A DNA stretch of 64,000 nt from Nothopassalora personata (Eukaryota > Ascomycota > Dothideomycetes > Mycosphaerellales > Mycosphaerellaceae): NCBI GenBank assembly GCA_033816765.1, contig CM066290.1, positions 682,001 to 746,000 of the forward strand. Direction: 5' to 3'. Shown here one piece after another: positions 51,301 to 62,905 of this stretch. The notes beneath the pieces were generated by a model. The model did not search any database, was not told the origin of the DNA, and saw only the letters and a program-made list of their open reading frames with translations. The position numbers and the translations under genes were made by a program. The number at the start of each line of letters is the position of its first letter. Position 1 is the first letter of the stretch.

Positions 51301-53542
51301 GATCGCATCTCTTGAAGTCCAGCGCCCCAAGCTTCGATGGCATGAATCGCTTTGCGCCCAAGGCTGGCAGATCAGTGCCCACATTGGCAGGTGTGATCCC
51401 AGGCGTGGTATACATAGAAGGAGACCGCGCTTGCTGCTGGCGTAGCCTTCGCTCTTCGGCATCGGTCTTGGACCTTAGCGGTTGAGTCACCAAAGGTGTG
51501 GTGCTATGGCTTACCAGCGAGGATGATCTAGGCACAAATTGTCCTTTCTCGTTCCTTACATACGCATCTGGGCCACCTGGGTACGGAACTTGACCAGGTA
51601 GATAAGGTAGTGATTTATTCTCCGACTGCAACGGAGCCAAGACATCCTCTGGGTACGGCACGGCAGGGAGAGGACGCGAAGGATAAGTCGTGCCAGCCTG
51701 GTGGAAAGAGATGTCGGGTGGCTCGTCTGGAAATCGGTCGGGCAGTTGATTCTCCATCAATGAGTACTCATCGCCCTCATCGAAGCTTTGCCGTCGTCCG
51801 TTTGCGCTAGGTTCCTCGAGACCACCCGTGCCCCCCACTTCAACCTGGGCGGCAGGATTGAACGCAGGGAACGGGTTGATCTGATCCGATCTGTAGTCGT
51901 ATGATGCTCTGCTCATCTGAGATGACTGCGAGGCATGCGATCTTCGCATTGAGCTGTGCTGACTCGATGCCGGCTGGCTGTATGGCTCGCCATTGACCTC
52001 GCCACCTGCAGCAAGCTGCGCAGGATCTCCACCATAGGACATTGGCACATCATACCCGGCCAACGAGCTGAGATCCGCGCCAGCAAACGCGGGACCATCG
52101 CTATCGCTGCCTTCTGGTGGTGACGGCGGCTGCTGCGGGCGCGAAGTTCGCAAAGACCCTAATGTACCGAAGCGCATCTGGCTTCCACTACTCTGCCGCA
52201 GATCTTCTTCGTCCGCCATTTGCATCATTGCCAGTCCCTGGGCAGCTTCCGCATCACTATCGCTGCTATATGCCTCGTCGGCACCAGGGGGATGTCGACC
52301 TGCGGGAGACAGATGACCATTTGCAGTACCATTGCGAGAGGCTTGTGAGCCTCGTTGAGAGCTATATGCTGGAGCATAGGATGGTGCTTGGAACGGCGCT
52401 TGACTGATCGATATAGACGGACTCCTTCCGGCATTTCTCACAAGTCCCTCGACTTCATCGAACAGCTGATCAACCTCGTCATCCCGACTAATTGACGAGA
52501 AACCGGTGTTTGTCCTCGATATGCCGCTGTTAGGAAAGTAGTCCGATCCTGGGCTTCCAGCTGGCTGTGGCGGCAACGGTCTCCCTGAGGGATGCCTCTC
52601 CAATGTATTGGACCTCGACGGCGCCCCGTGCGCAGGAGGGGTAGGACCAGGAGAAGAGCTTGATGGAGATGGCCTATCAGAACCATAACGCGGAGATGGC
52701 GATTGTCCGAGGCCAAAGCCCGAATGCAAAGGTGGCGACGGCCTCCAGGTATCATTTTGTGTCATGCCTGGCATAGGCACGACAATGCCCGTTCCTGGTT
52801 GCGATAGCGAACCTGCATGAGGTCGATATGTCTCAGTGGGGTATGGCGCAGTCTGCCCATACTGCGCTCCACCTTGCGCTTGGTGCCCATGATGTGCTGG
52901 TGGCGGAGGCGGAGGGCTTTGCGAGTAATTGAACGCCTGTGACTGAGGCTGTGGGCTGTATCCTGAAGGCTGCGAGGTCGGGCTAAACTGCGAATATGGA
53001 GACTGGACTTGGTGGGGCTGCCGTGGGGAGAAGCTCGCTTGTGTGTAGTTTCCTGAGGAATAGGCGTATGGATCTACAGGACCAGCAGTACTACTATGCA
53101 GAGTAGCATCGGGATACGCTGCAGGATTATATTGCGCGGGATATAGGCTCTGGCCTTGACCTACTGGCGCATAGGCCGCTGGATTGTATGCTGCCTGGTG
53201 GCCGGGCTGTGAATAGGGCGCGTGGCTGTAATCCTGAGGATTGTACTGCTGGACGTGCGTAGGCGAGCCGAACGTGGTGCCCCTCGGCGACTGGTATGTA
53301 TCCTGAGAGCCGTGTCCAGCTGATAGTGCTTGGACCGCTCCGGCTCCTGGCTGCTGCTGGGCGTACGTGATTTGGCCTGGATACTGATGGAAGTGATCGT
53401 GCGGCTGCGCATACTCTCCCCCATAGTGCTGTTGCGCCCCACCATTCGTAGTCGATATCCAGCGATTGTACTGATCCCAATACCCCTCCTGCGCGGGTGG
53501 GTGCTGTTGCTGCTGAGACTGACTGCCCTGGTAGTATGACAT
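48333..53542 (-). CDS. ROM2: Rho1 guanine nucleotide exchange factor (ROM2-like)
   Basis: A 1720-residue activator of Rho1 in the cell-wall integrity pathway, acting at the plasma membrane. I infer exons 49,337-53,542 and 48,333-49,289 with a 47-nt intron (GTAAGT...GATAG), joining RGWTK to SINMSRVTQVAVLEDFN inside the CNH domain. Start chosen at 53,542 (MSYYQGSQSQQQQ); the frame is open further upstream but that part is Arg/Cys-rich and unlike the family. The first ~700 residues are Gln/Pro/Tyr-rich and disordered. Then come a DEP domain (about 740-830), a DH domain (about 895-1090, starting RQNVLHEIVQTEERFMDNL), a PH domain (about 1115-1290) and a C-terminal CNH domain (about 1315-1700). Confidence 0.93.
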
Positions 53543-55039
53543 GGCTACTACTCCCTCGTGATGGGTATGGTCGTGGGCGCGCTCGTTGCTCGTGCTCGTC
53601 GTGCTCGTCGTCAATCGTGAATTATACAATCGTGTTTGCCCGCCAGCATGCAGGAGCGCTTGGCGCGTGGTGTTTCGCAGCCCGCGGACCGCATCGAGGC
53701 TTTGAGTACAGCTGAGGGTGTCGCATTCGCAGTGGTGGGCGCGCGTATCGTCGTTGGACGCTTGTATGTGACGACAGCACAACCTGGGCGGATTACAGGG
53801 ACAGTCAGTGCATAGCCTCGCGACCAGGACAAGGCGGCTGTGATGCTTTCTTTCGAGCCAGAGGCGCACCGTGCGATGCCGTTAGTGTCAGTCGCACGGG
53901 TCGTACAGGGCCGGGTGTACATGCGCGGCGCGCTCGACGACGGCGGCCGGTGATTATGATGGCATGTACGGCACGTCGATGAGTGAGGAATTGAGAGGGA
54001 GGAGATGCGGAAGGCTGACTAGACTACCACCATACGACAGCTCCGGTGCGCACAAGGGACAGGGGACAAGGTGCTGCAGCGTGAGAACGGGAGGGGGCTG
54101 ACGTGCGAGAATAAGATAGATTCTTACAGTACATCTGTATTTCGTTGCTTCGGGAAAGGCAATGCTACAGTATGCTACAGTATGCTATACAGTATGCTAT
54201 ACAGTATGCTATACAGTATGCTATACAGTATGCTATACAGTATGCTATACAGTATGCTATACAGTATGCTATACAGTATGGTATACAGTATGGTATGCTA
54301 TCCTATCTGAACCATCGGTTTCGACCTCGCTTCTTTCTTGGCAACGCCCGAACAACTGTCCTCCTACCTCTCCAGCACGAACACGAGCAAGGCCTGCGTC
54401 CGACCGGATGCAGTGGCACTCGTTGTCCAACCACCTCTCAGTGCGCACTATGAGCTGGCACTTCGGAAACACGACACGACTGATAGACCTGCCCTTCCAA
54501 TGCTCATTGGTGACTCGAACACAGTAACAACAATCTCTCCCATCATCTTCGCGCTCACCGGTCAACACTTCAGCCAATCCTTCCTCGAAAGTCGCCCAGT
54601 CCGCTGCAAGCACGACATGGACACCCGCATCCTATCCGTCCTCGCTAATCATGATGCCGAGTCTTGAGACACTCTTTGCTCCCTTGTTGATGCGTAGGCG
54701 CCTCAGGCCACCAAGGAATACAGTACCTCCTATTGTTCTACGCGCGGCCGAGGGACACGACGTCGCCTGCAAGCAGCTGTTCCCCAGCGTAGCGCAGCTG
54801 CCGATGGTCCACGCCACTGCCGTGGCAGTGTCATGGACTGCCTGATGTTATCTCTGAGTGACCTCCCAGCTGTGCTTTGCAGCCTCAGGAAACATCTCGG
54901 GCGTAACACGGACATAAGAACGCCTCCCACCGAAGGTTGTAAGATACAACTAACGCTTGGACATTGTCGTAGCGCGCAGTCGATCCCATTTATTGGTTTG
55001 AAGATCCGTGACATTCAGCATCAACCACCGACGACAAGA
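53543..55039. other. Divergent promoter region between ROM2 and monooxygenase
   Basis: 1497 bp between divergent starts, containing a 12-bp tandem repeat at 54,161-54,298. Open frames through the repeat are periodic artefacts. The frame of the monooxygenase is open back to 54,833 but that part has no family similarity. Confidence 0.6.
54161..54298. repeat. 12-bp minisatellite (TATGCTATACAG)
   Basis: Eight perfect tandem copies of TATGCTATACAG at 54,181-54,276, preceded by two 10-bp short forms (AATGCTACAG, TATGCTACAG). They are followed by a variant TATGGTATACAG and a partial unit. The purity of the array suggests recent expansion. Confidence 0.95.
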
Positions 55040-56875
55040 ATGGGCGTCAATCACAATGGATCAGTCGACATTGTTGCCAATGCAGCCGTCGACGACATAG
55101 CCCAGAATCACCCCACAGCAGAACGAGATGGTCAGCTCATACCCGAGCAGGACGAGACAGGATACAGAGTCAGGGAACAACCATACGGCACGAAGCGTCA
55201 AGTCAAAGTCATCCTGATGGGTGCTGGTGCGTCGACGCTCAACTTCTTGAAGCAGGCGGAAGAACAGATGCAGAATATGAAGATCACGGTGTACGAGAAG
55301 AACCACGATGTTGGCGGGACCTGGCTGGAGAATCGTTACCCAGGCTGTGCGTGCGATATCCCCTCGGTGAACTACCAATTCAGCTGGGCGATCAAACTTT
55401 GGACACATTTCTACTCGTACTCTCCCGAGATCTGGGAGTATATCAAGGACATCTACGATAAGCATGACTTCATCAATAGGTACATCAAGCTACGACATCA
55501 GGTTAACCATGTCGAATGGAATGAAGAGAAGGGCAGGTGGGTGTTGAACGTCAAGAACATTGCCACTGGCGAGGAGTTCGAGGATGAAGCAGAATACTTC
55601 ATCAATGCTGGTGGCGTCCTGAACAATTGGAAGTGGCCAGATGTACCCGGATTGCACGATACCTTCAAGGGCAAAGTCATGCACTCGGCAGCATACGAAG
55701 AAGGTTACGATCTGGAGAATAAACGGGTTGCCATACTGGGTGCTGGTAGCAGCGGTGTGCAGATTGTCTCGAAGATTCAGCCAAAGGTCAAACAACTATA
55801 TCACTGGATACGATCACCCATCTGGATCACAGCAGGCTTTGCCCAGACGTGGGCCGGAAAGGACGGCGCGAATTTCGAGTACACCGCCGAACAGCGTACA
55901 TATCTCGAACAAAATCCGAAGGAGTACCTGAAGTATCGCAAGCAGGTTGAGAATGAGCTGAACCAGAGATTCAAGTTCATTATCAAGGGCAGTGAAGAAG
56001 CAAGAGTTGCGCGGGCGTTCTCCTATTACCAAATGGCTCGCAAACTCAACAACGATGAGCGGTTATGCGATAACATCATACCCAAGAACTTCAACCCCGG
56101 CTGTCGTCGACCCACTCCTGCTCCCGGGTACCTTGAGGCTCTCGTCGCCGACAACGCCACCATCTTCACAGAAGCTATTGGCAGGTTTACAGAACACGGC
56201 TTTCTCGACCAAGCCGGCCATGAACATGAGGTCGACGTCGTGATCTGCGCCACTGGCTTCGACACATCCTGGCTCCCACGCTTCCCATTCCGCGCCCATG
56301 GCAAGGACATCCGCGATATTTGGTCACCAGAAAACGGTGTCACTTCTTACCTAAGCATAGGCGTCCCTGGCATGCCCAACCACTTCTCCTTCTGCGGTCC
56401 ATACGGTCCTCTCGGCCACGGCTCTTTCATGCCGGTCATCGAGCGCTGGACCCAATATATGTTCGATGTCATAAACAAAAGCCAAGTCGAAAATATCAAG
56501 TCTTTCACCCCAAAGATGAACCCTTGCCAACAGTTCCGTCAGCATGCTGATCTGTTCTTGAAGAGAACGGCGTGGACGAGTCCTTGTAGAAGCTGGTTCA
56601 AGCAGGGTAAGAGGGATGGACAGGCGGCGATTTACCCGGGATCTAGGCTGCACTTCCTGCACTTGCTCGAGAGACCACGATATGAAGACTATGAGATCGA
56701 GTACTGGGATGACAACATGTTCGCATTCCTGGGCAATGGCTTCGACACGAGGGAGTTTGATGGGAGAGACATTACGCATTATCTGGGACTTTTGGGCGAT
56801 GATGATGTGCAGCCAGACTATAACGACGATCTGATGCATGAGATGGCTGGCTGGGCTGTTGGGAGTAGAGTGTAG
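55040..56875 (+). CDS. FAD-dependent monooxygenase, Baeyer-Villiger type
   Basis: A 611-residue class B flavin monooxygenase using NADPH, FAD and O2, probably oxidising a ketone or sterol-like substrate in the cytosol. The ATG at 55,040 (MGVNHNGSV) is chosen; 69 upstream in-frame codons look non-coding. The first Rossmann motif is GAGASTLNF (61-69), followed by VYEKNHDVGGTWLENRYPG. A second nucleotide motif GAGSSGVQI is near 234-242. The Baeyer-Villiger fingerprint FxGxxxHxxxW appears as F209-K-G-K-V-M-H215 followed by S-A-A-Y, so the final Trp is Tyr. The C-terminal half carries VVICATGFDTSWLPRFPF. Single exon and full length. It is not in an obvious metabolite cluster. Confidence 0.85.
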   Translation: MGVNHNGSVDIVANAAVDDIAQNHPTAERDGQLIPEQDETGYRVREQPYGTKRQVKVILMGAGASTLNFLKQAEEQMQNMKITVYEKNHDVGGTWLENRYPGCACDIPSVNYQFSWAIKLWTHFYSYSPEIWEYIKDIYDKHDFINRYIKLRHQVNHVEWNEEKGRWVLNVKNIATGEEFEDEAEYFINAGGVLNNWKWPDVPGLHDTFKGKVMHSAAYEEGYDLENKRVAILGAGSSGVQIVSKIQPKVKQLYHWIRSPIWITAGFAQTWAGKDGANFEYTAEQRTYLEQNPKEYLKYRKQVENELNQRFKFIIKGSEEARVARAFSYYQMARKLNNDERLCDNIIPKNFNPGCRRPTPAPGYLEALVADNATIFTEAIGRFTEHGFLDQAGHEHEVDVVICATGFDTSWLPRFPFRAHGKDIRDIWSPENGVTSYLSIGVPGMPNHFSFCGPYGPLGHGSFMPVIERWTQYMFDVINKSQVENIKSFTPKMNPCQQFRQHADLFLKRTAWTSPCRSWFKQGKRDGQAAIYPGSRLHFLHLLERPRYEDYEIEYWDDNMFAFLGNGFDTREFDGRDITHYLGLLGDDDVQPDYNDDLMHEMAGWAVGSRV

Positions 56876-57076
56876 TCATGGGGGCGCGATATTCTTAACG
56901 ACGCAACACCTGTCGCAGTAACGCTGGCGGAGCGCTCGGCCTGGTGCAACTCATGCTCATCATCGAGAGACATCACTGACAAAGGCAGTCATTGTGGTCC
57001 TAGTAAGACACTTCGTTCGGGCACAAGGGCCATTATCTGAGCAGCAAACTGCGAGCCACATAACCGGCATCACACG

Positions 57077-57646
57077 ATGAAGCCCCAACACCTCACGCTC
57101 CAAACCCTCGCCATGTCACCATCAGACAACGGCGCCGTGGAGTTCTTCGACGACCTCACCAACCCCTTCCACTTCAACGGCATCCAAAAGCAAGGAGTCC
57201 TCTACCAGACCCTAATAAACCAATGCGAACGCGTCTTCGGCGGGAAAGCCGGCTGGGGCTACACCTCCGACGCCCAACGCCGTCTCTATCACAAACTCGT
57301 TGAATACGTCACCGCAGAGAAAACCAAACTCAACGAGCTAGAGAGCTTCATCACATCAACGGGTGTCTCAGGGGTGGCAGAAGTCGAGGACGAGAACTGG
57401 GATATTTTGGCGAGGGCGGCGCTGGCGGAGCATAGGGTTAGGCAGATTTTGGGATGTGTTGAGGGGAAGACAGGGGAGGAGGTCGACAGGATGGATGTGG
57501 AGGAGTGTGTCTTTGATGACGAGAGGTATGAGACTACGCATGTTTGGAGGCAGGTTGTTGATGATCTGAGGAAGTTGAGGGAGGGGAATGGGGACTTTAG
57601 GGAAACAATGGAGGAGATTATGGGGAAGGGGACAAAGGACGATTGA
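57077..57646 (+). CDS. Small unknown protein, paralogue 1
   Basis: 189 residues (177 from the second Met, MSPSDNG), single exon, no signal peptide or membrane segment. Not recognised. It shares a pattern with the next gene: PF-FNG near the start (PFHFNGIQKQGVLYQTL), then a Leu/Lys helix with EYVTAEKTKLNELESF, then W...LARAALAEHRVRQILGCVE. The C-terminus is Glu/Arg-rich and probably helical. Confidence 0.65.
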   Translation: MKPQHLTLQTLAMSPSDNGAVEFFDDLTNPFHFNGIQKQGVLYQTLINQCERVFGGKAGWGYTSDAQRRLYHKLVEYVTAEKTKLNELESFITSTGVSGVAEVEDENWDILARAALAEHRVRQILGCVEGKTGEEVDRMDVEECVFDDERYETTHVWRQVVDDLRKLREGNGDFRETMEEIMGKGTKDD

Positions 57647-58739
57647 GGCGGCCTTGGATTTTGATGGCGTTAAGACATGGGGACTGCTACAAGTTGGCTG
57701 CACTGCAGTATAGTACGCTATGCTCGAGTCTGCGGCGAATCGAAGGGGCAGTCCCCAGTCAAAGACGGTTCGTGAAAACGACAATCTTTAAGCGGACGAG
57801 GCGAAGAGCACGTAATCGTGGCAAGAGGCTACGACTAATGATTCGAGACGCCCTACTCGCGCGACACTACTATCTGGTACCTTCAAAATCGAACTTGTAG
57901 GTCGAACCTGTGGGTGTGCTCAACCGTGGCGGGAAGCATAGAAATTGGCTTGAGGGACTGTGTGGTCTGGCAGAACTTCCACGACGCGCGCGCAAGGTTC
58001 GTTGCTCAACTCCACTCACAGTTACGTTCCGCAGTCCGCACCATCGGATGGAACGCTCGCACCTTGGAGCTGCGGCCTTGCATTGAAAGCAGGTCGAAGC
58101 GCTTTGTCGGGACGCATGTGCAAGGATCTCTCATGTCTTCATTCAGAGGCTCCCTTTTGGCTCCCTTCTGGCTCCCTTCTTTTCCCATGTGCGGCTCGCT
58201 TCGTGATTTCCTTATAGACTGGCCCCGATCTCGACTATCCTCCACTCTCAACGACACACGACCAAGATGATTTTCTGGAAATCGGTACATTGCGCCTGCC
58301 TCCTACTTATCGTTTATAATCTTGCGAGTGCTGCGGCATGCTATTAACAGAGAGGTAGTACAAACCGCAGGCGCGGCTTTCGTCTGCAATCCCGCAGTGC
58401 CTGCTGCGCCGATGGAGTGCGGTGTTAGTGGAGAATACATGTGACTGGGGCTTCACTTCATGCTGACAATTGATCACAGGCATGATCAATGGCTATGCAA
58501 GAGTCCCGCCAGACAAGACAATGTCTACTTGCGCCACGCTTGTGCCGACCCATTCTGGCCTCTGAAGCAAGTGAATGAAAGAGTGTTGCGTGCCGGCGCG
58601 GATGCTTGCTCCAGAAAGTGAAGCTAGCACGCACTCCTCCCGACCATGAAGTAGGCGTCAACCCTCCCACGCATCACTCGACTGCACACAGCAAACAACC
58701 ATCTCACCTTAACATCAACCCCCCTCCACACCAGCAGAA
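57647..58739. other. Intergenic between the two paralogues
   Basis: 1093 bp. A short tandem motif GGCTCCCTTTT/GGCTCCCTTCT occurs three times near 58,146-58,180. No gene recognised. Confidence 0.55.
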
Positions 58740-59231
58740 ATGGACCTCTACAATCGCATCAACATCCGCATGTCCGCCAAACCACCAGGCACCGTCACCG
58801 CCACCCCTGACCAAACCCGCCCCTTCACCTTCAATGGCACAAACCGGCCAGGAGTCTACTACGACCTCGTCGAGAACCCTCTCACTCCCTATAAGGACGT
58901 CCTCGACTCGTATCCAATCAAACTTCTCAAAGAGTTCATCACCAGTGAGAAGACCCTCCACGAGTCACCTCTACCCTCACTGGAGCCCGCCATCCCGGGT
59001 GCTCCCCAGCGCGACCAGGGATACATTTGGAGCTATCTGGTCCTCGCGGCCGTGTCGCAGGATCGGGTAAAGCAGGTGCTAAGGCATATAAAGGAGCCTT
59101 TGGAGAAGGAGTGCAACAGGTTGAGAAAGTTGGAGCGAGGTGAGCAGGCAGCGCTATGGTGTGGAGTGAGGGCGAAGGAGTGGGAGGGTTGTGTTGCGGA
59201 GTTGGAGAGGGTGGAGGGTATTGCAGGGTAA
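58740..59231 (+). CDS. Small unknown protein, paralogue 2
   Basis: 163 residues, single exon; an alternative Met at residue 11 (MSAKPPG) is possible. It shows PFTFNGTNRPGVYYDLVEN, then KLLKEFITSEKTLHESP, then WSYLVLAAVSQDRVKQVLRHI, lining up with paralogue 1 over most of its length in the same order. Function is unknown; no catalytic motif seen. Confidence 0.65.
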   Translation: MDLYNRINIRMSAKPPGTVTATPDQTRPFTFNGTNRPGVYYDLVENPLTPYKDVLDSYPIKLLKEFITSEKTLHESPLPSLEPAIPGAPQRDQGYIWSYLVLAAVSQDRVKQVLRHIKEPLEKECNRLRKLERGEQAALWCGVRAKEWEGCVAELERVEGIAG

Positions 59232-62200
59232 GGCGATGGGGGCGTTTGGGGAAAGATGGATGGCGAGGGAGGAGAGGGGTGATGAGGAGCTTTAAGTATA
59301 ATGTGGTATATTGCGAGGTGAAGTCTGCAAATACCTCTTTCTTTCGCCTGGGCAAGCTTGTTAGTAAGTTGAGCATGGAGCGTGCGTGTGCTTATGGCCA
59401 AACTGTCACGTGCGTGGATCTGCGTACGAGGACGTGGGATCCCAATGACCCTGGCTGTAACGTACTAGGAGGCCCAACTCTGTCATCGCATCTCGCTAAA
59501 GCTCGCATGACACCCAATGCGACGCTCTACAGCGCCCATCAACCAAGATGACCAGCTATGGTATCGCTAGGAGGTTACAGGAGTCCACCATGAGCAGCAC
59601 GCGGGATATACTGTTAGCACATGAAGTACAATACCACGACCGGATTGAAGATGCAGATGGAAACCGTGTCCGCAAGTCCGGATAAACCGTCCCTTATGAG
59701 CTCCCATACAAGCCAAGCCCTCTTCATGCGGAGTAACCGATAGTACAGTCCTCATGAGCCTGAAAAGCTTGCGATATACTACTGCAATACCAGCCCTTTT
59801 GCAGGTTGTTTCTCGCCGTGTCGAGTTATACACGACAGATCTCGTTTGGAAGGCAAGACAAGCCCTGCCCTGCCCTGCGCATTCCGAGAGATGCTACAGG
59901 CTACGATCGAGGAGAGTCCGAGCGGTAAACAAAGATATTTCGAGGAATGCTGGCCTATTTCCGTGTCTTCCAGACTTACCTCCAAGATTCAACTTGTCCA
60001 CCATCAATGGCCTATGCTTTGGAGCGATTTTCAGTTTTGACCTTAGCAGGATGCATGACTTCCTATCTTGTGATAGCTGGATTGATTCCAATCGAGCTAG
60101 ATCACTGCTACAATTACTGATCGGGTGAAGCGGTAAAGTGATGCATGATGCGGAATGGCTGAGTTTCCTCACTAAAATTGTCCCGGTCAATGTAGATACA
60201 ATCCATCAATAGGAGGCCAGTCGTACCAATGCTGTGTGGTCGCCGCAAGAACTCGTACGCATCATTTCTGGCCTCGAATGTTCGGCCGTTGACATAGATT
60301 GTCTGCTCACGTCACTCATGATTATGAGTAAGCAGTTGCAGCCAGTTGAGACTGCGTCAAGTGCGGTAGAGGATTTCGAAGGCGCTAGAACTCAGCATAT
60401 GCAGGCGGTCGGATCTGGACTCAAGCATGATGCACGGCCTGAACCATAGCACATTGGCACTCGGGCGCTACCGAGGAACGAATTGTTTTAAACCAACAAG
60501 TTCTTGGTTTGGTCATGCAACTCGTCAGATTTGTGTGACGGTCGAGACGAAGTCCTTTGCCGCCATGCGACAATTGCAGTCTGTCTGGCGCTCCACTTTC
60601 GAAGACCGTCTTTTGACATGATCTAGTGGTGGAAGCAATCTAAGATCGCTGACCAACCTGATACGCTGTATGTACCATCACATGACTGTGATGTCATGCG
60701 CAACATACTTCTAGTTGTCCAATGACTGTGTGCGACGTCCCTTCAAATGGACTAGGCCACGCGCCGTCAATCTTTGGGATGTGCTTGATATGGAGTCGTA
60801 CACCATTGGCCGCGAGCAAGAAAGGAATGGCAAGGCCCTGTCGCCGTCCGTCACGAAATGTGATGTGGTGTAACAGTCTGCAGACACGTGTCCGAGGCGG
60901 GCAGATCTTGACGTACTGGGAGACACTTCCTAGTCGAGTGAGCCCAACGCATTGACCATATGCATGGTCGACAGAAGTAAATCCGGGGCGTGTGCAGTTG
61001 ATCGCCGCGGATGCGGACGTATAAGCTCTTCAGGTCGAATGCGGATGATGAATATGCACGCAGACCTGATGGCGGAGCTGGCTTGATCAAGTTGGGCCAT
61101 TCGAACACCATGACCGGTATATAGTCCGGTCAGGCTCTGCTGGCACAGCGTTCGGAAGAAGCGCAATGATTGCCGGCGCAGATGATGTATGCGCGTTACA
61201 GTGTGGATTTCCTGGGAAGGCCCAAGTCGCAATATACGGATTGGATCGTCGTGCGCCGGCAGACGATGGGCAGCTATGCATCGGCAAGTCTAGATTCAGA
61301 TTTGACAGGTGCGATATACATGGAAGATACTGTACCTCGAGGATACGTCTATAAGCCTTGCGAGCGACACCTTATCGGTGCACAGTGTAACCACCACACC
61401 GTGGCTTTCAGGGGTGCCCCGGAAGAATCAATAAAAGCAGAAACTTGGAGATTAGCGAAAAGTGTCATCATCTGGTTGCAGATGTTACGTAGGGGCTGTT
61501 CATGAAGAGGTGAAAGTGGTGACGCTGCAGGACGTATGTATTGCCGTCGTTGGTGCTCCAGGTGAAGCTGGCAGAGGATGTCAAGTTCTTGCTGCGTGCT
61601 GTTGTCGTCGCAATCTATGCTTCCAGGATGGTGCCGTGTGGTCCGCGTGATGGTGTGTCGCTCCTGACGATGGATGCCTTGCCACTCCTATTTGTCCTTC
61701 TCAGCACGGCGCACGTGTAACGTGGTGATACGGAATGGTTTGCATAGGTGGAAGCGACTGCCGTGAACGTTGGAGGATCACAGGGCGAGCCTAATGGAAC
61801 TCGTGAACAACATGACATGTCTTCTTGGACGAGTCCCCGTGAAAGTGATGTGGCGAATGAGAGTCGACGGTTTCACAGCAAACAAGAACTTTAAATTAGA
61901 CGGGCAGTGAGGTCATTCCGCACCTGCATGGCCAGAGTCGAGCAGCCCCCCCCCCCCCCCCTCTGCATATGCTATGCGTCCGCAACACCCACCTTCGAAT
62001 CAACGCGGAGTAGCTATGCTCACGGCAAGTTGTACATTGCATTAGTCGTTCTAGCTGCACAGTCTGTCGAGAGAACCGCAGCTTCCCGTGGAGAGCAAGC
62101 CGAAGTGCAGACGAGCCCGACCTTGGAGAGGCATTGAACTTGACTACAGTATTGCGGATCTGGCCGTTCGTGTGGCAGCCCAGCCGGACGCACTGCACGG

Positions 62201-62905
62201 TAGCGACGTGCAGCGTTACGGGGCATAAACCAGACACGGCGCATGACATAGTGGCTTCTGTTGCTGCAGGTTTGCCTGGCGATACCATACCGGAGAACAA
62301 TTGTCAGCCCTACCAAACGACAGCACAACACTTCCATCTAACACACCGGTCCACCCCGTCAGCAATAAGTACCTTTGACCGTTGACACGATCCGCCCACA
62401 AGAGAAGCAAAGCCACGACCACGACGTTCTCGAGCAAGCGACGTGTAGCGTCCTTAACTTCGACGCCCTGTGACTGTTTCGACGCCCAAGGGCCCGCTGT
62501 TGGCTCTTAATGTGAGCGAAGGGTTCCCGGTCGTCTTAGCAGCCATCAGGCATCAAACACCATATTTCCTAGCACAAAACGGATAAAGCGTCTTGGACTC
62601 AGGTAAGAACCCCACTCTATGTGGTTGAAGCAGCGAGAGCCCTGTCGCTATGGCTGCAAGACGTGGTGGACAGCCCGCTATTTTCGCAAGCACCACCCAA
62701 TTCGCCAGCACTCCCCGATCATGGCCAAGTAGGATGTCCTACGGGTGAATTGTCCCGCCTGCGAGCGAGCGATCATCATTGCTGCCCTGCACCACACCCG
62801 CTGCACCTCTGCCAGACAGAGCCCATCAATCGCCACACTGGCCTCGTTACACAGCACCGGGCATCAAGCGGCCGCCAAGAGGGAAAACAATCGCTGACAG
62901 CCGCT
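59232..62905. other. Gene-poor stretch
   Basis: 3674 bp of normal base composition in which I see no supportable gene, tRNA or repeat except a run of 16 C at 61,946-61,961. Open frames are short and overlap on both strands. Multi-exon genes with small exons cannot be excluded. Confidence 0.5.

Noticed and set aside
54161..54298. CRISPR-like array
   Set aside because: The units are contiguous 12-bp tandem repeats without spacers, in a fungal genome.
54071..54527. Open frames with repeated MLYS, QYAI or VCYT units
   Set aside because: These are the three frames of the 12-bp repeat, which contains no stop; they are artefacts.
54833..55039. N-terminal extension of the monooxygenase
   Set aside because: 69 in-frame codons upstream show no family similarity, and the ATG at 55,040 begins a sensible N-terminus.
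57895..57925. TCGAACCTGTGG as a tRNA T arm
   Set aside because: No matching D arm, anticodon arm or acceptor stem nearby.
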